Assembly (NCBI GenBank): GCA_963576565.1
Contig: OY755045.1
Span: 2,417,477-2,481,476 of the forward strand
From: Aspidapion aeneum
Taxonomy: Eukaryota; Arthropoda; Insecta; Coleoptera; Brentidae
DNA length: 64,000 nt
Direction of reading: 5' to 3'
Of this stretch, positions 47,051 to 58,783 are shown one piece after another. Both the position numbers and the translations under genes were made by a program. Position 1 is the stretch's first letter; every line of letters begins with the position of its first letter. Below the pieces are notes generated by a model. It made no database searches, was not told where the DNA came from, and was given only the letters and a program-made list of their open reading frames with translations.

Positions 47051-47778
47051 GTTGTTTTTGTTTTATAATATTGCTATAATGGTTGTCTTAAAGAATAATA
47101 AAAACTTCAAAAGTGAAATTTTTTAGTATGTAAAAATTTTTTAATCTATAAAAAATCCTCTATTTTTAGAAATGCATGAAAGCGAAAAAAATGTTCTGCC
47201 TGACGTATAAAAAACTCGTTATCCAGAATTTTTATAGCGCCATTAAAAAGCCAACTGCCCCACTTTCGAAAAGAAACATTTCACTTTTATACGTGGATAA
47301 AGCATTATAGGGGAGACCGGGGCTGTTTCTCATACGGGTGGATTATCACATCGGTGAAAACATAAAATTAGCTCAATTAATGAGCTCATCGATCGCTAGA
47401 GCCCTAACTTTCTTTCTACCTCACTTCAGCATGCTCTAAAATGTCAAAAGAGAATTATGCGCAATTGTTTTTTTTTATAAAAAATAAAAGAATTTTGTTA
47501 TTAGGATGTACCTATAAATGTGTATAATTTTTGTAGCTTTATTTAGCTAATAAAAACAATTTAATTCAATTCTATACTGTCGTATATGGGCAGCCTAAAT
47601 TTTTTAAAGCATTTATACGACATTATGAAGCCTCGCCACCCTCCAAGAATCTCGGCCCTCTTAAGACATATTCCTGGGTGCTCCACTGATTGTGATACGT
47701 GTTTGTAACTTTGATTTAATATTTTTGTAAGGCGGGGCTATTTTTTAAAACGTGTTTTAGGGCAGGTTGTCTCAGAAT

Positions 47779-49066
47779 CATTGGCGTAGCTAGCCTTGCT
47801 TTTCAGGGGGGGCCGTGGCCCCGGTCTATCTTGAACAAAAAGCAAACATAGGTTTTAAAAAGTCGTGCAAAGTGTGCAATGAATAAAAAAAAATACGCGC
47901 ATTAAATGTTCTAATATTTTAATATAACAAATTTAATAATACATTTACCAACTTATTTATATGTATACACAGGAAGTATGTAATTCAGCAATTCTACAAA
48001 GAAAGTTTTCTACGTCGCTGACTGAAAGTGTCTACCACACTGTCTAAGTCGACCTCAACATCTTTTTCTATGAATAACAATGACAAACCTGAGTGTCTCT
48101 CTTGAGTCATAGTTGTTCTAAGCCAATTAAAAACTCTCCTCATGGCAGAGAAAGACCTCTCGCAAGTTGCACTTGAAATTTGAAGAATACTCGCAACTTT
48201 AAAAAGTTGGTAGAGGTTTGGATAGGTGTTTTCTGCTATATGTTGTTTGATAGAATCATGACCACAAAAAAAAAAAGCTGCGGTTCGGTCTGCGTGGCTA
48301 CTAATTAAGCTATGATCATGACCAACAGTTTGATTTAACCGAAAAATACAATTTTTTAAAACGGTCATTCGGTCGGTTCGGTTCGGTTCGGTTCGGTTCG
48401 GTGCTCTTAGAGCAGAAGTATTAACATTAAAAATTTCCCGGTATTGCTCGACGAATTTATTCCATTTAACGACGTGGGAAAACTTAATATGAAAATGGTT
48501 ATGAAATTGTCACCAAAATCGGAAAATTTCCATAAGACACTAAACGCTAACCTCAAAAAAACTAAAAAGATTATTATATTTATTTTAGAAAAACAGTTTA
48601 AAAAGGTCTTTCATAACCTTACGACATCTACAACCCGATTTCGGAAACAGAGGGGCAAAGGTCGCTGTCTTTATTAAATGCGAAATTCAATTTACACTTC
48701 TATAGTATTTTACAAGATGTCGCCAATATGTATGAAATATTCAATATGCATAATTATGTTTAAATTTAAAAAATATTTTCGGGAAATTGCATAAGTGCAG
48801 AAAAGTTACCGATAATTTAAAGAGAAAAAGCCTAATTCCGCAAGACAAGGGCTTTTTCCTGAAATGTAAACATTATCTGAATGATTTTAAATTTTAATGC
48901 ACCTATTTTAATTGAATATTTCCCGAATAATAATAGAAAAGTATGTATTTTCAGCGTCATGTTCTTTTACTAGTAGTCGGTAGGAGAGGCCTAAAATATC
49001 TTAGGGGGGGCCTGAGGGACTTCAGGGGGGCCAGGCCCCCCTGGCCCCCCCCTAGCTACGCCAATG
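47779..49066 (-). mobile_element. hAT transposon copy 2 (deleted)
   Basis: Same family as 35210-36401 in opposite orientation: ends cattggcgtagctag and agctacgccaatg, with an exact 8-bp duplication ctcagaat at 47771-47778 and 49067-49074. It differs from copy 1 mainly by two small insertions: 51 bases at 48264-48314 and a CGGTT/TTCGG tract at about 48368-48402. Nonautonomous. Confidence 0.95.
47994..48368 (-). pseudogene. hAT transposase C-terminal dimerisation domain
   Basis: The frame carries the same domain as at 35878-36222: FKVASILQISSATCERSFSA, MRRVFNWLRTTMTQERHSGL and LLFIEKDVEVDLDSVVDTF. About 20 codons near the start come from the 51-base insertion (48264-48314) plus its duplicated target and replace nothing in copy 1. 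The catalytic core is missing, so it cannot transpose by itself. Confidence 0.85.
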
Positions 49067-49364
49067 CTCAGAATGAAGAAGGATTGGTTGTCACATGCAA
49101 ATTAAATAAATAGTTAATATCAATTATTACACGCAATTATTATCATAAGATATAAAAACACAAAAAGTGCACAAAAATAAAACCAATAATTCGTTAAAAT
49201 GTGATTTTGAGATAAAAGAAACTTGATAAATTAAATTTTATTTTTAGTATTAGAGATTATGTACTTTTTATTTTTAACACATTGAATTAAAATTGATTCC
49301 AATCAATTTTTCTGTTTATAATCTCCTTTTAAATAATATGTGATTACCTACCACAGGTAGGGGA

Positions 49365-49870
49365 AAGAGGGGCTAAATGGAGTAAGGAGGTAAAACGGGA
49401 TATCGCAGTTTTTGGTAAACTGCGAAAGAATAAAACCTCTTAATAGGGACTTATTGGAATAAAACCTGACTTTATTTTAGAGTCAACTTTATTTTGACAC
49501 ATTTACACAGAAAACTAACAGCTGACCTCTCAAAATTGACATACCAAAGCCAAATTCAATAATAAAGACGCTAACTTTCATTTAATAAATACCAACACTA
49601 ATAAATCCGGTTTTTAAATACACAAATGCCGAATTTTGAACGAGAGCAGCTGCTTTTTATATGTAAATCTGTCACAATAGGGTCGATTTTAAAATAAGAT
49701 CAGGTTTTATTCCAATACGTGTCTATAATCAGATGTTTTATCGCTATGACTGGTTCAACTCTCTGCAATATGATTGGTGCCAGTCGGCTGAGCTTAAGTT
49801 GGTTTTTGCTCAAAATGTGATGTTGTGCGCTGTTTATTGTAAAAATAGCTTGCGCATTATTTACAAACTT
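49365..49870. mobile_element. Family I MITE copy 2 with an inner MITE
   Basis: From ggggaaagagggg the sequence parallels 1949-2165 (gggatatcgcag, gaataaaacctcttaata, tggttcaactctctgcaata, ttgtaaaaatagcttgcgca). It is interrupted at 49446-49723 by a family G MITE at a TA; the empty site is cctcttaatatcagat near 2007. The right end is not clear. Confidence 0.65.
49446..49723. mobile_element. gggacttatt MITE, copy 3 (family G)
   Basis: The ends gggacttattggaataaaac and ggttttattccaatacgtgt are inverted repeats flanked by TA. The internal sequence matches 36796-37017 in reverse (agcagctgctttttatatg, ataccaaagccaaattcaat). Confidence 0.8.
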
Positions 49871-50077
49871 TAAATACTAAATTTAATTATTATAAATGTA
49901 ATATTTAATTAAGTATTTTAATTATGGTTGGTATTTCAATACATAAAACTTGTCTTACAAAAATATTGATTCTAAATTACACAACCGCCCCGCCCGTTTC
50001 GCCACATATAGGTAAAATAATAGTATGATGGAGTTCTAAATTGCTTGAACTGAACATAAAGATAACATATCTACCCA

Positions 50078-51075
50078 ACAACAACAACAGCGATAAAAGA
50101 ACTATACAAAAAGTCAAAATCTAAAATTAAAATTGGAAATCGATTTCAAAAGAATTCCTGGTAACGAAAGGCTGAAGACAGGGATGTTGTATCTCTCCAA
50201 CTCTTTTATAATTCGCAGTAGCTCTAAAAAACTGGAAACGCAAAGTACACGGCGTGGGAATACAACTTAACGACCGATTTACCACATACACACTACAGTT
50301 TGCTGACGACCAAGTAATTGTAGCTAATGATAAAGAAGACATGGAGTATATGATGAGAAAGTTAACGGAAGAATACCAAAAGTGGGGGTTAACAGTGAAC
50401 GTGGACAAGACACAGTACTTATGTATTGGAAACGAATCCAGTGAGTTAGAACTAGACAATGGACAAGTAATATCTCCAAGCAATAAGTATGTATACTTGG
50501 GTGTCACATTTGATAAGACAGGAACAGACTGTAAAGAACTGAAAAAAGGATAGTAAAAGCAAAAAAGGTTATTGGTTGTCTTAACAGTATTTTATGGAGC
50601 AGAGAGATAAAAAATAATGTAAAATTTAACATATATGGTGAAAAGCACGCTGTTATATGGAATAGAGACTTGTCGCGTAAGAGAAAAATACAAAGCAAAA
50701 ATGGAAAGTGTCGAAATGGATGCAATAAGAAGATCAATGAGAATATCAAGAACAGATCATATAAGAAATGAGATCATAAAAGAAAGAATGGGAATCGAGG
50801 AAAGTATAGCGGATGACATCACTAAAAGGCAAATGATATGGTACGGCCATGTACAACGGATGAGCGAAGAAAGATTACCAAAGTAGGTCCTAGAATGGCA
50901 ACCAATAGGGCGCAGAAAAAGAGGGCGTCCTAAACTGGAATGGCAACAGTCAATCCAAAGATCAATGAGTCAAAAAAAACCTGACGGAAGATGACTGTCA
51001 GGATCGAAGGAGGTGGAGAATAGGCGTCGGACAACGTAGAAAAACGTTCTAAACCGACATAGTAGTATCTAGCCA
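50078..51075 (+). mobile_element. LINE-A copy 4, reverse transcriptase 3' part
   Basis: The copy starts KELYKKSKSKIKIGNR-like, then the frame 50254-50553 gives TLQFADDQVIVANDKEDMEY (FADD catalytic box intact), NVDKTQYLCIGNESSELELD and YVYLGVTFDKTGTDCKELKK. After a frameshift near 50545, MVKSTLLYGIETCRVREKYK and RMGIEESIADDITKRQMIWY with GHVQRMSEERLPK follow (50635-50886), then the RKRGRPKLEW and RWRIGVGQRRKTF tail. It ends at cgacatagtagta. It is the best preserved of the four copies but is 5'-truncated and shifted. Confidence 0.88.
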
Positions 51076-51553
51076 ACTTAATTCCAAATGACAAATGCAA
51101 TGATAATCATGTAATAGAAGAAATAAGCCTATTTCCCCCTACTGTGACAACCATCTCTGGCACGGGATTAAAAGTCACACATGTTTTTAATCGACAAAAT
51201 TTCTAATATTTTCTTATTTAATAATGTTAATGAAAAACCATTTAGTTTTTTTTATAATCTAGATTATAAAAATTGATTGCTATACTAAGATCCTGGCTAT
51301 TATAAATTCAAAGAATAAAAAGTGTGACAACCAGCCCCGATCTCCCCTATGCATGGATAAACCATTATATGGATGTTTTGGGAACGATATTTTTGGATTT
51401 TCTTTTACTGCCACGCACGCACAGCGTTGCGCATTTAGTGGCTGTTGACGTCTTGTAATTCATCTGTTTAAAAGCGTGTCAAAATGTCTGTCTTCAACGT
51501 AAAGCATTTAAAACAAAACATTCTGAATATTATTTTTGTACGAACAGATATTT
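51076..51553. other. Unassigned sequence with element ends
   Basis: tgtgacaaccatctctggc at 51150 and gtgtgacaaccagccccg at 51322 resemble each other and the ggggagacc terminus family. No gene is seen. Confidence 0.35.
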
Positions 51554-51990
51554 TCCGATATTAGCTCACACGTATACTAAGTAATGTGAGCTATGGACAG
51601 TATGTCAAATATTAGAAAAAAAAAAGTTGCTCCGATTTCAAGAGAAATTATACATATATCTATGCGCTTCAGATGATTTTGAAACTTTTTTGTCGCCCAT
51701 TTTGTCTGTCTGTCCGTCTGTATATCTATCTGTATGCCTGTCTGTATGTACATCCTGTCTGTAAAAACCAACGCGCATAACTCAAAAACTACTTGCCCGA
51801 TTTTAATGAAATTTGGTATTTTGGTTGGGTTTTGGCTCTAGATGGCTCCATTAAGAAATGAATAAAATCCACCGGACATAAGCCGAAAAAAAGGGTGAGG
51901 CTAGATTTAAAAAATTAGAGTTCTGATAAAAACATTACTTGTGTGGTTAAAGGTATATAACTGCGCATTAAGATAAAAAAACACATTATA
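51554..51990. mobile_element. INE/Helentron-like element copy 4, decayed
   Basis: It starts with a shortened palindrome (ttagctcacacgtatac, gtgagct), then gttgctccgatttcaag, gcgcttcagatgattttg, a degenerate tgtctgtctgtccgtctgta tract (51703-51765), accaacgcgcataactc and gattttaatgaaatttgg. The core repeats are reduced to one and the second palindrome is missing. It is older than the other three copies. Confidence 0.65.
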
Positions 51991-52071
51991 GTTTGTTTTG
52001 TTCAGTGGTGTTACACTGGGGGGATCACGTAGGTAGGTTCAGGTTTCTCGCTTCCCCCCTCCCAAGACATA

Positions 52072-53643
52072 GAGGAAAGGAAGGTAATTTGGAATAGTGT
52101 TGGTAATTTGGAATACCAACGTTTTCGCGATGCCAGTAACGATATCTTGCTAAAAAAAGACGTATTAAATCGATTTTCCACCAATTTTCACAGGTTGTAG
52201 GTTACCATGGGTTTATAAAAGTCAGTTTAGCAATGACAGTCGACTATAAAAAACGTGCTCTTGGAAAACTTTTTTGGTAAGAATAAAATTTATTTTTATT
52301 TAAGTCATCCTAAAAAAATTTTATTCTTTGTATGTAGTTTTTAATGGTCTATGGCCCTCACACTCCTAAATATAGCTTTTTAACTGGGTGCTGTATAAGA
52401 CAAAAATTTGGTAAAGTTTTTAGAATGCTGTAGTGTTGATAATTTGGAATACTGTTGATGGAGCTAATTTGAAATATTCCATATTGCATTCAGTTATCTG
52501 CACCATGAATGATTGTTTTTTGTTGTGAGTAAATTAGCAAGAAGCAATCATGTCACTTTAATATATTTGCTGTCTCATTGCACCCATAAAGTTCAACCAT
52601 TGGATCGAGCTTTTATGAGTCCAATGAAAACCTATTATTCTAAAGAAACTCGACTGTGGCTACGTGAAAAAAACAAATCATTGACACAATATTATGGATA
52701 TTATGGAGTTGTTTGGAAGAGCTTATAAGAAGTGTCAAACAGGAGGAGTAGCAACAAAGGGATTCAGTGTGGGAGGCATTTTTCCATTTAATAGGAATGC
52801 CTTTCAAGATTCAGATTACCTTGGTGCAGAGTTTAAGGAAATAAATGCATCTTCATTAGTACTCCCATCTCGGAGCCAGGACCATCTTCCAGATCTACTT
52901 CTATCGAAGATAAGTTGGAAGCAAATAATTTAAAAATTGATTAATTAATTTAAAATCTTCAATTATAACAATTTCACCGAATAAACAAGAACTAGAAGAG
53001 GCAGAAAAGCAGAAGAAAATGAAAGTGGAAAAAGTAAAACTAAATTTAAACAAAAGAGAAACTGCAGAAAAATAAAAGAAAGTTCCAGCTTAAAAAGAAA
53101 ATTTTAAGAAATCCAAGAAGGAAGATTCAGATATTGACACAAGTGGAAAATGTCAATCTGCTTCGTCCGATGAAGTGGAACTGTTTGAAGAATCAACGAA
53201 TCCTACTAAGCAGGATGCAGTGTATGTTTTTCTAATGGAAAGTTTAGCGATGATGTTAGGGGAGAAAAATGGGTCATGTGCATCATGTGATATCAGTGGG
53301 TGCATAGTGAATGTGCGGGTTATAAAGCGGGTACATACATTTGTGACTTTTGTAAATAGATTTTAGTTTTAATTAGTTTTGAAAAGTTTATTTTTAACCA
53401 GGCAGGTCATTTGGAATACCCTATTCCAAATTACCTGCAGGTTATCTTTTTATGTCAAAATGTTCATTTTTTAGTTAGGTTTAAATATCTCTTGTTCTAT
53501 TTACCAGAATTTTATAACCATTTTGTGAGAAGAAATATATATTTTTCTTAAATAATTTTCCATATTTTTATCCGTTAACAACTAAGGAATTATTTTTTAC
53601 AATTTTTTTTATAAATGGTATTCCAAATTACCTTCCTTTCCTC
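52072..53643 (+). mobile_element. pogo-type DNA transposon
   Basis: The ends gaggaaaggaaggtaatttg and caaattaccttcctttcctc are perfect inverted repeats flanked by TA (52070-52071 and 53644-53645), and the inner parts (ggaatag, gtattcc) continue the pairing. At 1572 bp the element keeps only the 3' half of a transposase gene. The sharp, identical ends suggest it moved more recently than its host MITE. Confidence 0.9.
52513..53363 (+). pseudogene. pogo/jerky-like transposase, C-terminal half
   Basis: The first frame reads ARSNHVTLIYLLSHCTHKVQ and PLDRAFMSPMKTYYSKETRL, the end of a DDE_1-type nuclease domain (normally LPPHxSHxLQPLD). A shift near 52700 leads to ELFGRAYKKCQTGGVATKGF and SVGGIFPFNRNAFQDSDYL, typical of this family's GIxPxN region. 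A Lys/Glu-rich stretch (52980-53120) is followed near 53275-53360 by WVHSECAGYKAGTYICDFCK, a PHD-like zinc-binding tail, ending in a stop at 53361-53363. The DNA-binding and first catalytic parts are missing and the frame is broken. Confidence 0.75.
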
Positions 53644-53665
53644 TATTCTTGTAGTGCGCCACTGC

Positions 53666-54339
53666 TTTAGCCTTCCTAGATCCGCCACTGAAATCCAAAA
53701 TGTTTTAAATTATATTTCTCATTATCTTCCAGTTCATCCAACCAAATAACACATTTTTGAGGTTAACTCAAAAAGAAAAATTTCGTCGAAAACAATACCT
53801 TCTCTAGCCATTGCTGTGCGGGCTAGGAAGGCAAAAATCCAAATATGTGGATATTAAAACAAAAGTCGGGATGTAAAATTTACTGCTAAGAAAATAACAT
53901 TTAGAAAAAAAATATCTTACCTTAATAAACGTGAAGTTTAGTACCCGTGAATTTAAAAAACTTTCAAGCTACCCACGGAAAAATATGAGAGAAACAAAAA
54001 CTTATTTTTACCGAATTAGCCACGAAAACTTGATCGATAACAGTTTAGATCCTACTTTTCATCACCTCCCACACTACCACCACAAAACAATTATTATATC
54101 ACCCCTATAGCACCAAAAAGCGCGACATTTCATTTCAAACTTGAAATTGAAAAAATCAAAATATGTAACTTACAGATGTAAAAATGCTAAAAAAACAATT
54201 AAATTTAAAAAAATATATATATCTTACCTTATCAGTTTAGATCCTACTTTTCATCAGCTCCCACACTACCACTATAAAACAAATGTAACACCCTTATAGC
54301 ACCAAAAAGCGCGACATTTACCAAAACAAATGCCCGGCG
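53666..54339. repeat. AT-rich sequence with a direct duplication
   Basis: aacagtttagatcctacttt with ccacactaccac and tagcaccaaaaagcgcgaca occurs at about 54039-54132 and again at 54231-54320, a duplicated segment about 190 bases apart. A second MITE end (tagatccgccactg) lies at 53679-53692. No gene. Confidence 0.5.
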
Positions 54340-54720
54340 ATCGCGTAATGCTCACTTACTGCGATCTTTACGCGACCAAGGCTTCTGGGATCCTGCAGAC
54401 CGTGATGCGTTGTTTTGCCGGCGAAATGTCGTGTACACAAAAACAATCGAGCATCGAGAAGGAAAAACGTCACTTTACTTAGGCCGTTTCTACTGCGGTT
54501 AATTCCTGCATGGATGATACTTTCCTGCTAGCTTGCTGTACGACGTCGGCGTCGTGACGTTGGGCTATTATGACCGGTAAGCGGCGTATTACCGGTTTCT
54601 CAGCCTTTCGCGGTTATCCAAGTGCAGGCAGTGTACTGCTGAGAACGCGCGATATAATAGCAGGATTTTCTTTTCTGTGTTTTGCGTTTGCAGGAAAATG
54701 CTCGGAAGCCATCTGCGCGG
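54340..54720. promoter_or_regulatory. CpG-richer stretch, possible promoter or first exon
   Basis: This stretch contains gatcgcgtaatg, gacgtcggcgtcgtgacg, aagcggcgtattacc and aacgcgcgata, and stands out in GC and CpG from the AT-rich neighbourhood. On the minus strand gatcgca|gtaagtgag (GT at 54358-54359) fits a splice donor. It could be the 5' end of the minus-strand gene whose exon lies at 33995-34654, but nothing links the two directly. A plus-strand frame (54570-54968) shows no motif. Confidence 0.3.
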
Positions 54721-54929
54721 TTGCCAATAGTTGTCAAAATTCCTTGAAATTAGATTGTAAATTTGTGAAAAATCAAAAAATACTACGAATTCGTGGTTTT
54801 AAACTCACAATGTTTCCTAACAATTCAAAATTAACAAATCGTATTAATAATACGGGGTCTCCAGTCTTGGAGATTTCAAAATTTATTTTGATACAAGTTA
54901 CGCCAAAAAATTTATTTTTGCAAAAAATA

Positions 54930-55880
54930 TTTGAGGGCACGGTACTTCCAGACATGCTAGAAAGCTGAAATTTGACAGACTGATAGAAATTATGACCAAA
55001 CTTTAAGAAAAAATAAAAAAACATCAAAATTCTAATTTACTCCCCTCCTCTCAGCGGCGTAGCGTGCCCGAAAGGGCGGGGGGGGGGGCGACAGCTAAAA
55101 AGGGCGCCTCTGAAAACTGATGAAAATCTTGTGGCAAAAAAAAACAAAAAGGTCAAAAAGGCGCCTCTCACAAATCTTGCGACCAAAAAAAAAAGGTCAT
55201 CATGTGTGAGGGGGCGGCCGGTAAGTCACAAGGGCGCCTTTCACGAATCTTGCGACCAAAAAAAAAAACAAAAACAAAAAAAGGTCATCATGTGTGAGGG
55301 GGCGGCCGATAAGTCACAATCTTGCGACCAAAAAAAAAAAAAGGTCTTCATGTCGTTAGTTTCCTTTGGCACCCACTCAAGTGGCCATTACCGGCCCGAC
55401 TTATTAAAGCTCAGGGCGCTTCGGCCACTTATGGGGCGCCACTACCCTCGGGCGGGGGGGTGACGAACCCCCCGCGCCCCCCCCCACGCTACGCCGCTGC
55501 CTCCTCTATACATGTAAATTATGTAAAATTAACATATTGCCCACTTTTAAAAGCGCTAAAGAACTGAGCTTTGGCAGACCGACAGGAAATATGATAAAAC
55601 TATAGGAAAAAATTTAAAAAACCCCAAAATTATAATTTGCTTCCCTCTCCTATAAATGTAAAGTTACGTAAAAGTAACATTGCCCACTTCCAGAAACGCT
55701 AGAGAGCTGAGCTTTGGAAGACTAATAGGAACTATGATAAAACTAAAGGAAAAAATTTTAAAATACAAAAACACCAAAATTTTAATTTAAGTCCCTCCCC
55801 CATAAATGTAAAGCTAGAGAGCTAAGCTTTGGAAGACTGATAAGAACTATGATAAAACTATAGGAAAAAATTAAAAAACC
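54930..55880. repeat. Decayed tandem repeat, units of 100-150 bp
   Basis: Four imperfect copies of a unit containing agctgagctttgg, aagactgataggaa, ctatgataaaactataggaa and a ccctcc/ataaatgtaa block lie at about 54950-55050, 55508-55632, 55636-55795 and 55800-55880. A hAT-like MITE (55052-55499) interrupts the first. Confidence 0.65.
55052..55499. mobile_element. hAT-like MITE, 448 bp, exact 8-bp duplication
   Basis: It begins cagcggcgtagcgtg and ends cacgctacgccgctg (perfect inverted ends), flanked by cctcctct at 55044-55051 and 55500-55507. Inside, the block gcgcctctcacaaatcttgc with cgaccaaaaaaa is repeated three to four times, interleaved with atcatgtgtgagggggcgg. Proteins predicted here are shadows. 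Confidence 0.9.
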
Positions 55881-55975
55881 TCAAGATTTTTAATAAGGCA
55901 TTACTTTAAAACTTAAATAATATCCAAATCCTTAAAAAAGGAGTGAAATCAAAACAGAAACATTTCATGTAAAAA

Positions 55976-56293
55976 AAAGCCAAGTACACGAAAACGATAC
56001 TCCGTAAAAAGAATTGAGATAAAAGTAAAGCCAAAGTTCTGCAATACAAATTTCAAAATCAAAGGTTCTTATTAGTTTGGAAATGTTTTTCTAAACTTGG
56101 CTATTACGGCTGCAAATGACTGTTAGGCACAGTGCTAAATTGAACATAAAGAAGTTTGGCTGTAATAGCAAAGTTTTAAAAAAACATTTCCAAACTAGTA
56201 AGAACCTTTTATTTTAAAATTTGTATTAGAGAACTTGGCTTTACTTTTATCTAATTTTTTTTTAAGGAATACAATTTTCGCGTACTTGGCTTT
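55976..56293. mobile_element. Palindromic MITE (family F)
   Basis: Left gccaagtacacgaaaacgat, gagataaaagtaaagccaa and aaaggttcttattagtttgg are mirrored on the right (ccaaactagtaagaacctt, ttggctttacttttatct, ttttcgcgtacttggc). The left half is also present at 34723-34860. The flanks contain no clear duplication. Confidence 0.65.
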
Positions 56294-56859
56294 TATCCTG
56301 TTTTTTGAACCATTTCTTTTGAAGTCTCTAATACATTCCACCTTTACTGTTTTCATGATTGTGCATCTTATCATAAATTCTATTTCCGATTCTTCATATC
56401 GCATTTTCGTTTTTTTGTGTTATCTCCAAGATATTCTTAAAATACGTCGGTAAAGATACATTACATCTCAAACACTTTGAGTTTCTTCATTGAGCCATTG
56501 AGCTTTTGAAAACTATGGCAACCCTGCAATTTGTAGACACGCGCAAAATTTGGTATCCACACAGGAAGAAAATAGGGGATGATTTAAAGTGCAACTATTT
56601 TGATGACATTGAGATATCTTGTAAACCATACCATATATCGCACATCCCCTTCGATACCGTCGTAAGTCAAAATGTTATAATTTTACATGAAAAACAAAAC
56701 AAAATTTTGTAATCCGTAGTTCTTTATGCAAAATATATTATTAGTTATGCAAAATATATTTTTTAAATTTGAGATTTGAACATAGGGTTTTTTGGTAGGT
56801 AAAATAAATAGAAATCTATACAAATGTGTAATAATAACAAAAATTAAAATAGGGAAAGT
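56294..56859. other. AT-rich sequence without recognised gene
   Basis: Short plus-strand frames (56235-56453, 56506-56712) show no motif. No repeat is recognised. Confidence 0.35.
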
Positions 56860-57362
56860 GAGTCTAGTGATACCTTGTTTTGAAGGCCTTTTGAATGTCC
56901 TTACAACCGTGTAAAAACTTCAAAAATATCCATTAGTTTTTCAGATAATTGCCTTTAAACTTTCAAATTTAACATGGACTGATAAAATAAAAATTTAATT
57001 AGAATTTTATTATTTTTCGGATTTAATTTTTATTTTATTATTCCATGTTAAATTTGAAAATTTGAAACCAAATATCTCAAAAACTAACCTATGGATTTTC
57101 GAAATTTTTACACGGTTGTAAAGATATTTAAGGGAGCTTCAAAACAAGATATAACTAGACCCACTTTCCCTATTCAAAATATAGGGGTAAATATACCCCT
57201 CGAAGAGGTTCGTGCTACAAAAATTTCAAGATAGTCAAACAGTGTACCCCTCGCAAACAAAATCGACGTGTCCGAGCGTTTCTCCCTTAGAGTAATAGGT
57301 TTCTCCAAATTCGTAATCTAACTACCCAAAAAGGCCTGTGTTGCGATGTTCGTAAAACACCG
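56860..57362. mobile_element. Palindromic MITE, copy 2 (family E)
   Basis: It parallels 29650-30018 (gggaaagtgagtctagtgat, ccttacaaccgtgtaaaaac, acaagatataactagacccac, cctcgaagaggttcgtgct) and extends further right to gcgatgttcgtaaaacaccg, giving the terminus lost in copy 1. The left terminus is missing here. Confidence 0.6.
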
Positions 57363-57532
57363 TGTATATTTTAAGTTATAAATAAAATCAGGAAGAAAAT
57401 TTCTATTCAAAAATAAAAAAAATCGAAAAAGTGTTCCACTTTGTGAGTTTGTGGCACACCGATCCAACAAAATCCAACTTCTAATAAATCTTCAAACGGG
57501 TAATTAAGATAAAAGTATCAATTGTGACACCA
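57363..57532. other. AT-rich spacer
   Basis: No feature is seen between the family E repeat and the INE-like element. Confidence 0.4.

Positions 57533-58783
<1,251 letters not shown>

Larger units (their letters stand above)
47310..51347. mobile_element. Possible 4-kb TA-target element, nested insertions
   Basis: ggggagaccggggctgttt at 47310 and ccagccccgatctcccc ending at 51347 are inverted copies, each flanked by TA. The same terminus occurs in the 44-base element at 10730. If these are two ends of one element, it has absorbed the hAT copy at 47779-49066, a family I MITE and LINE-A copy 4. They could equally be ends of two separate elements. No transposase of its own is seen. Confidence 0.35.
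52012..53665. mobile_element. hAT-like MITE split by a pogo insertion
   Basis: The left part (52012-52071) begins cagtggtgttacactgg and ends cccaagacata; the right part (53646-53665) reads ttcttgtagtgcgccactg. Joined, they match other members (for example aagacatattcttggg to gccactg near 30237-30262). The gap between them is the pogo-type element at 52072-53643. Confidence 0.75.

Noticed and set aside
47310..51347. LTR retrotransposon or endogenous retrovirus
   Set aside because: The end pairs are inverted rather than direct, with no primer-binding site, protease, integrase or gag-like frame here or elsewhere in the window.
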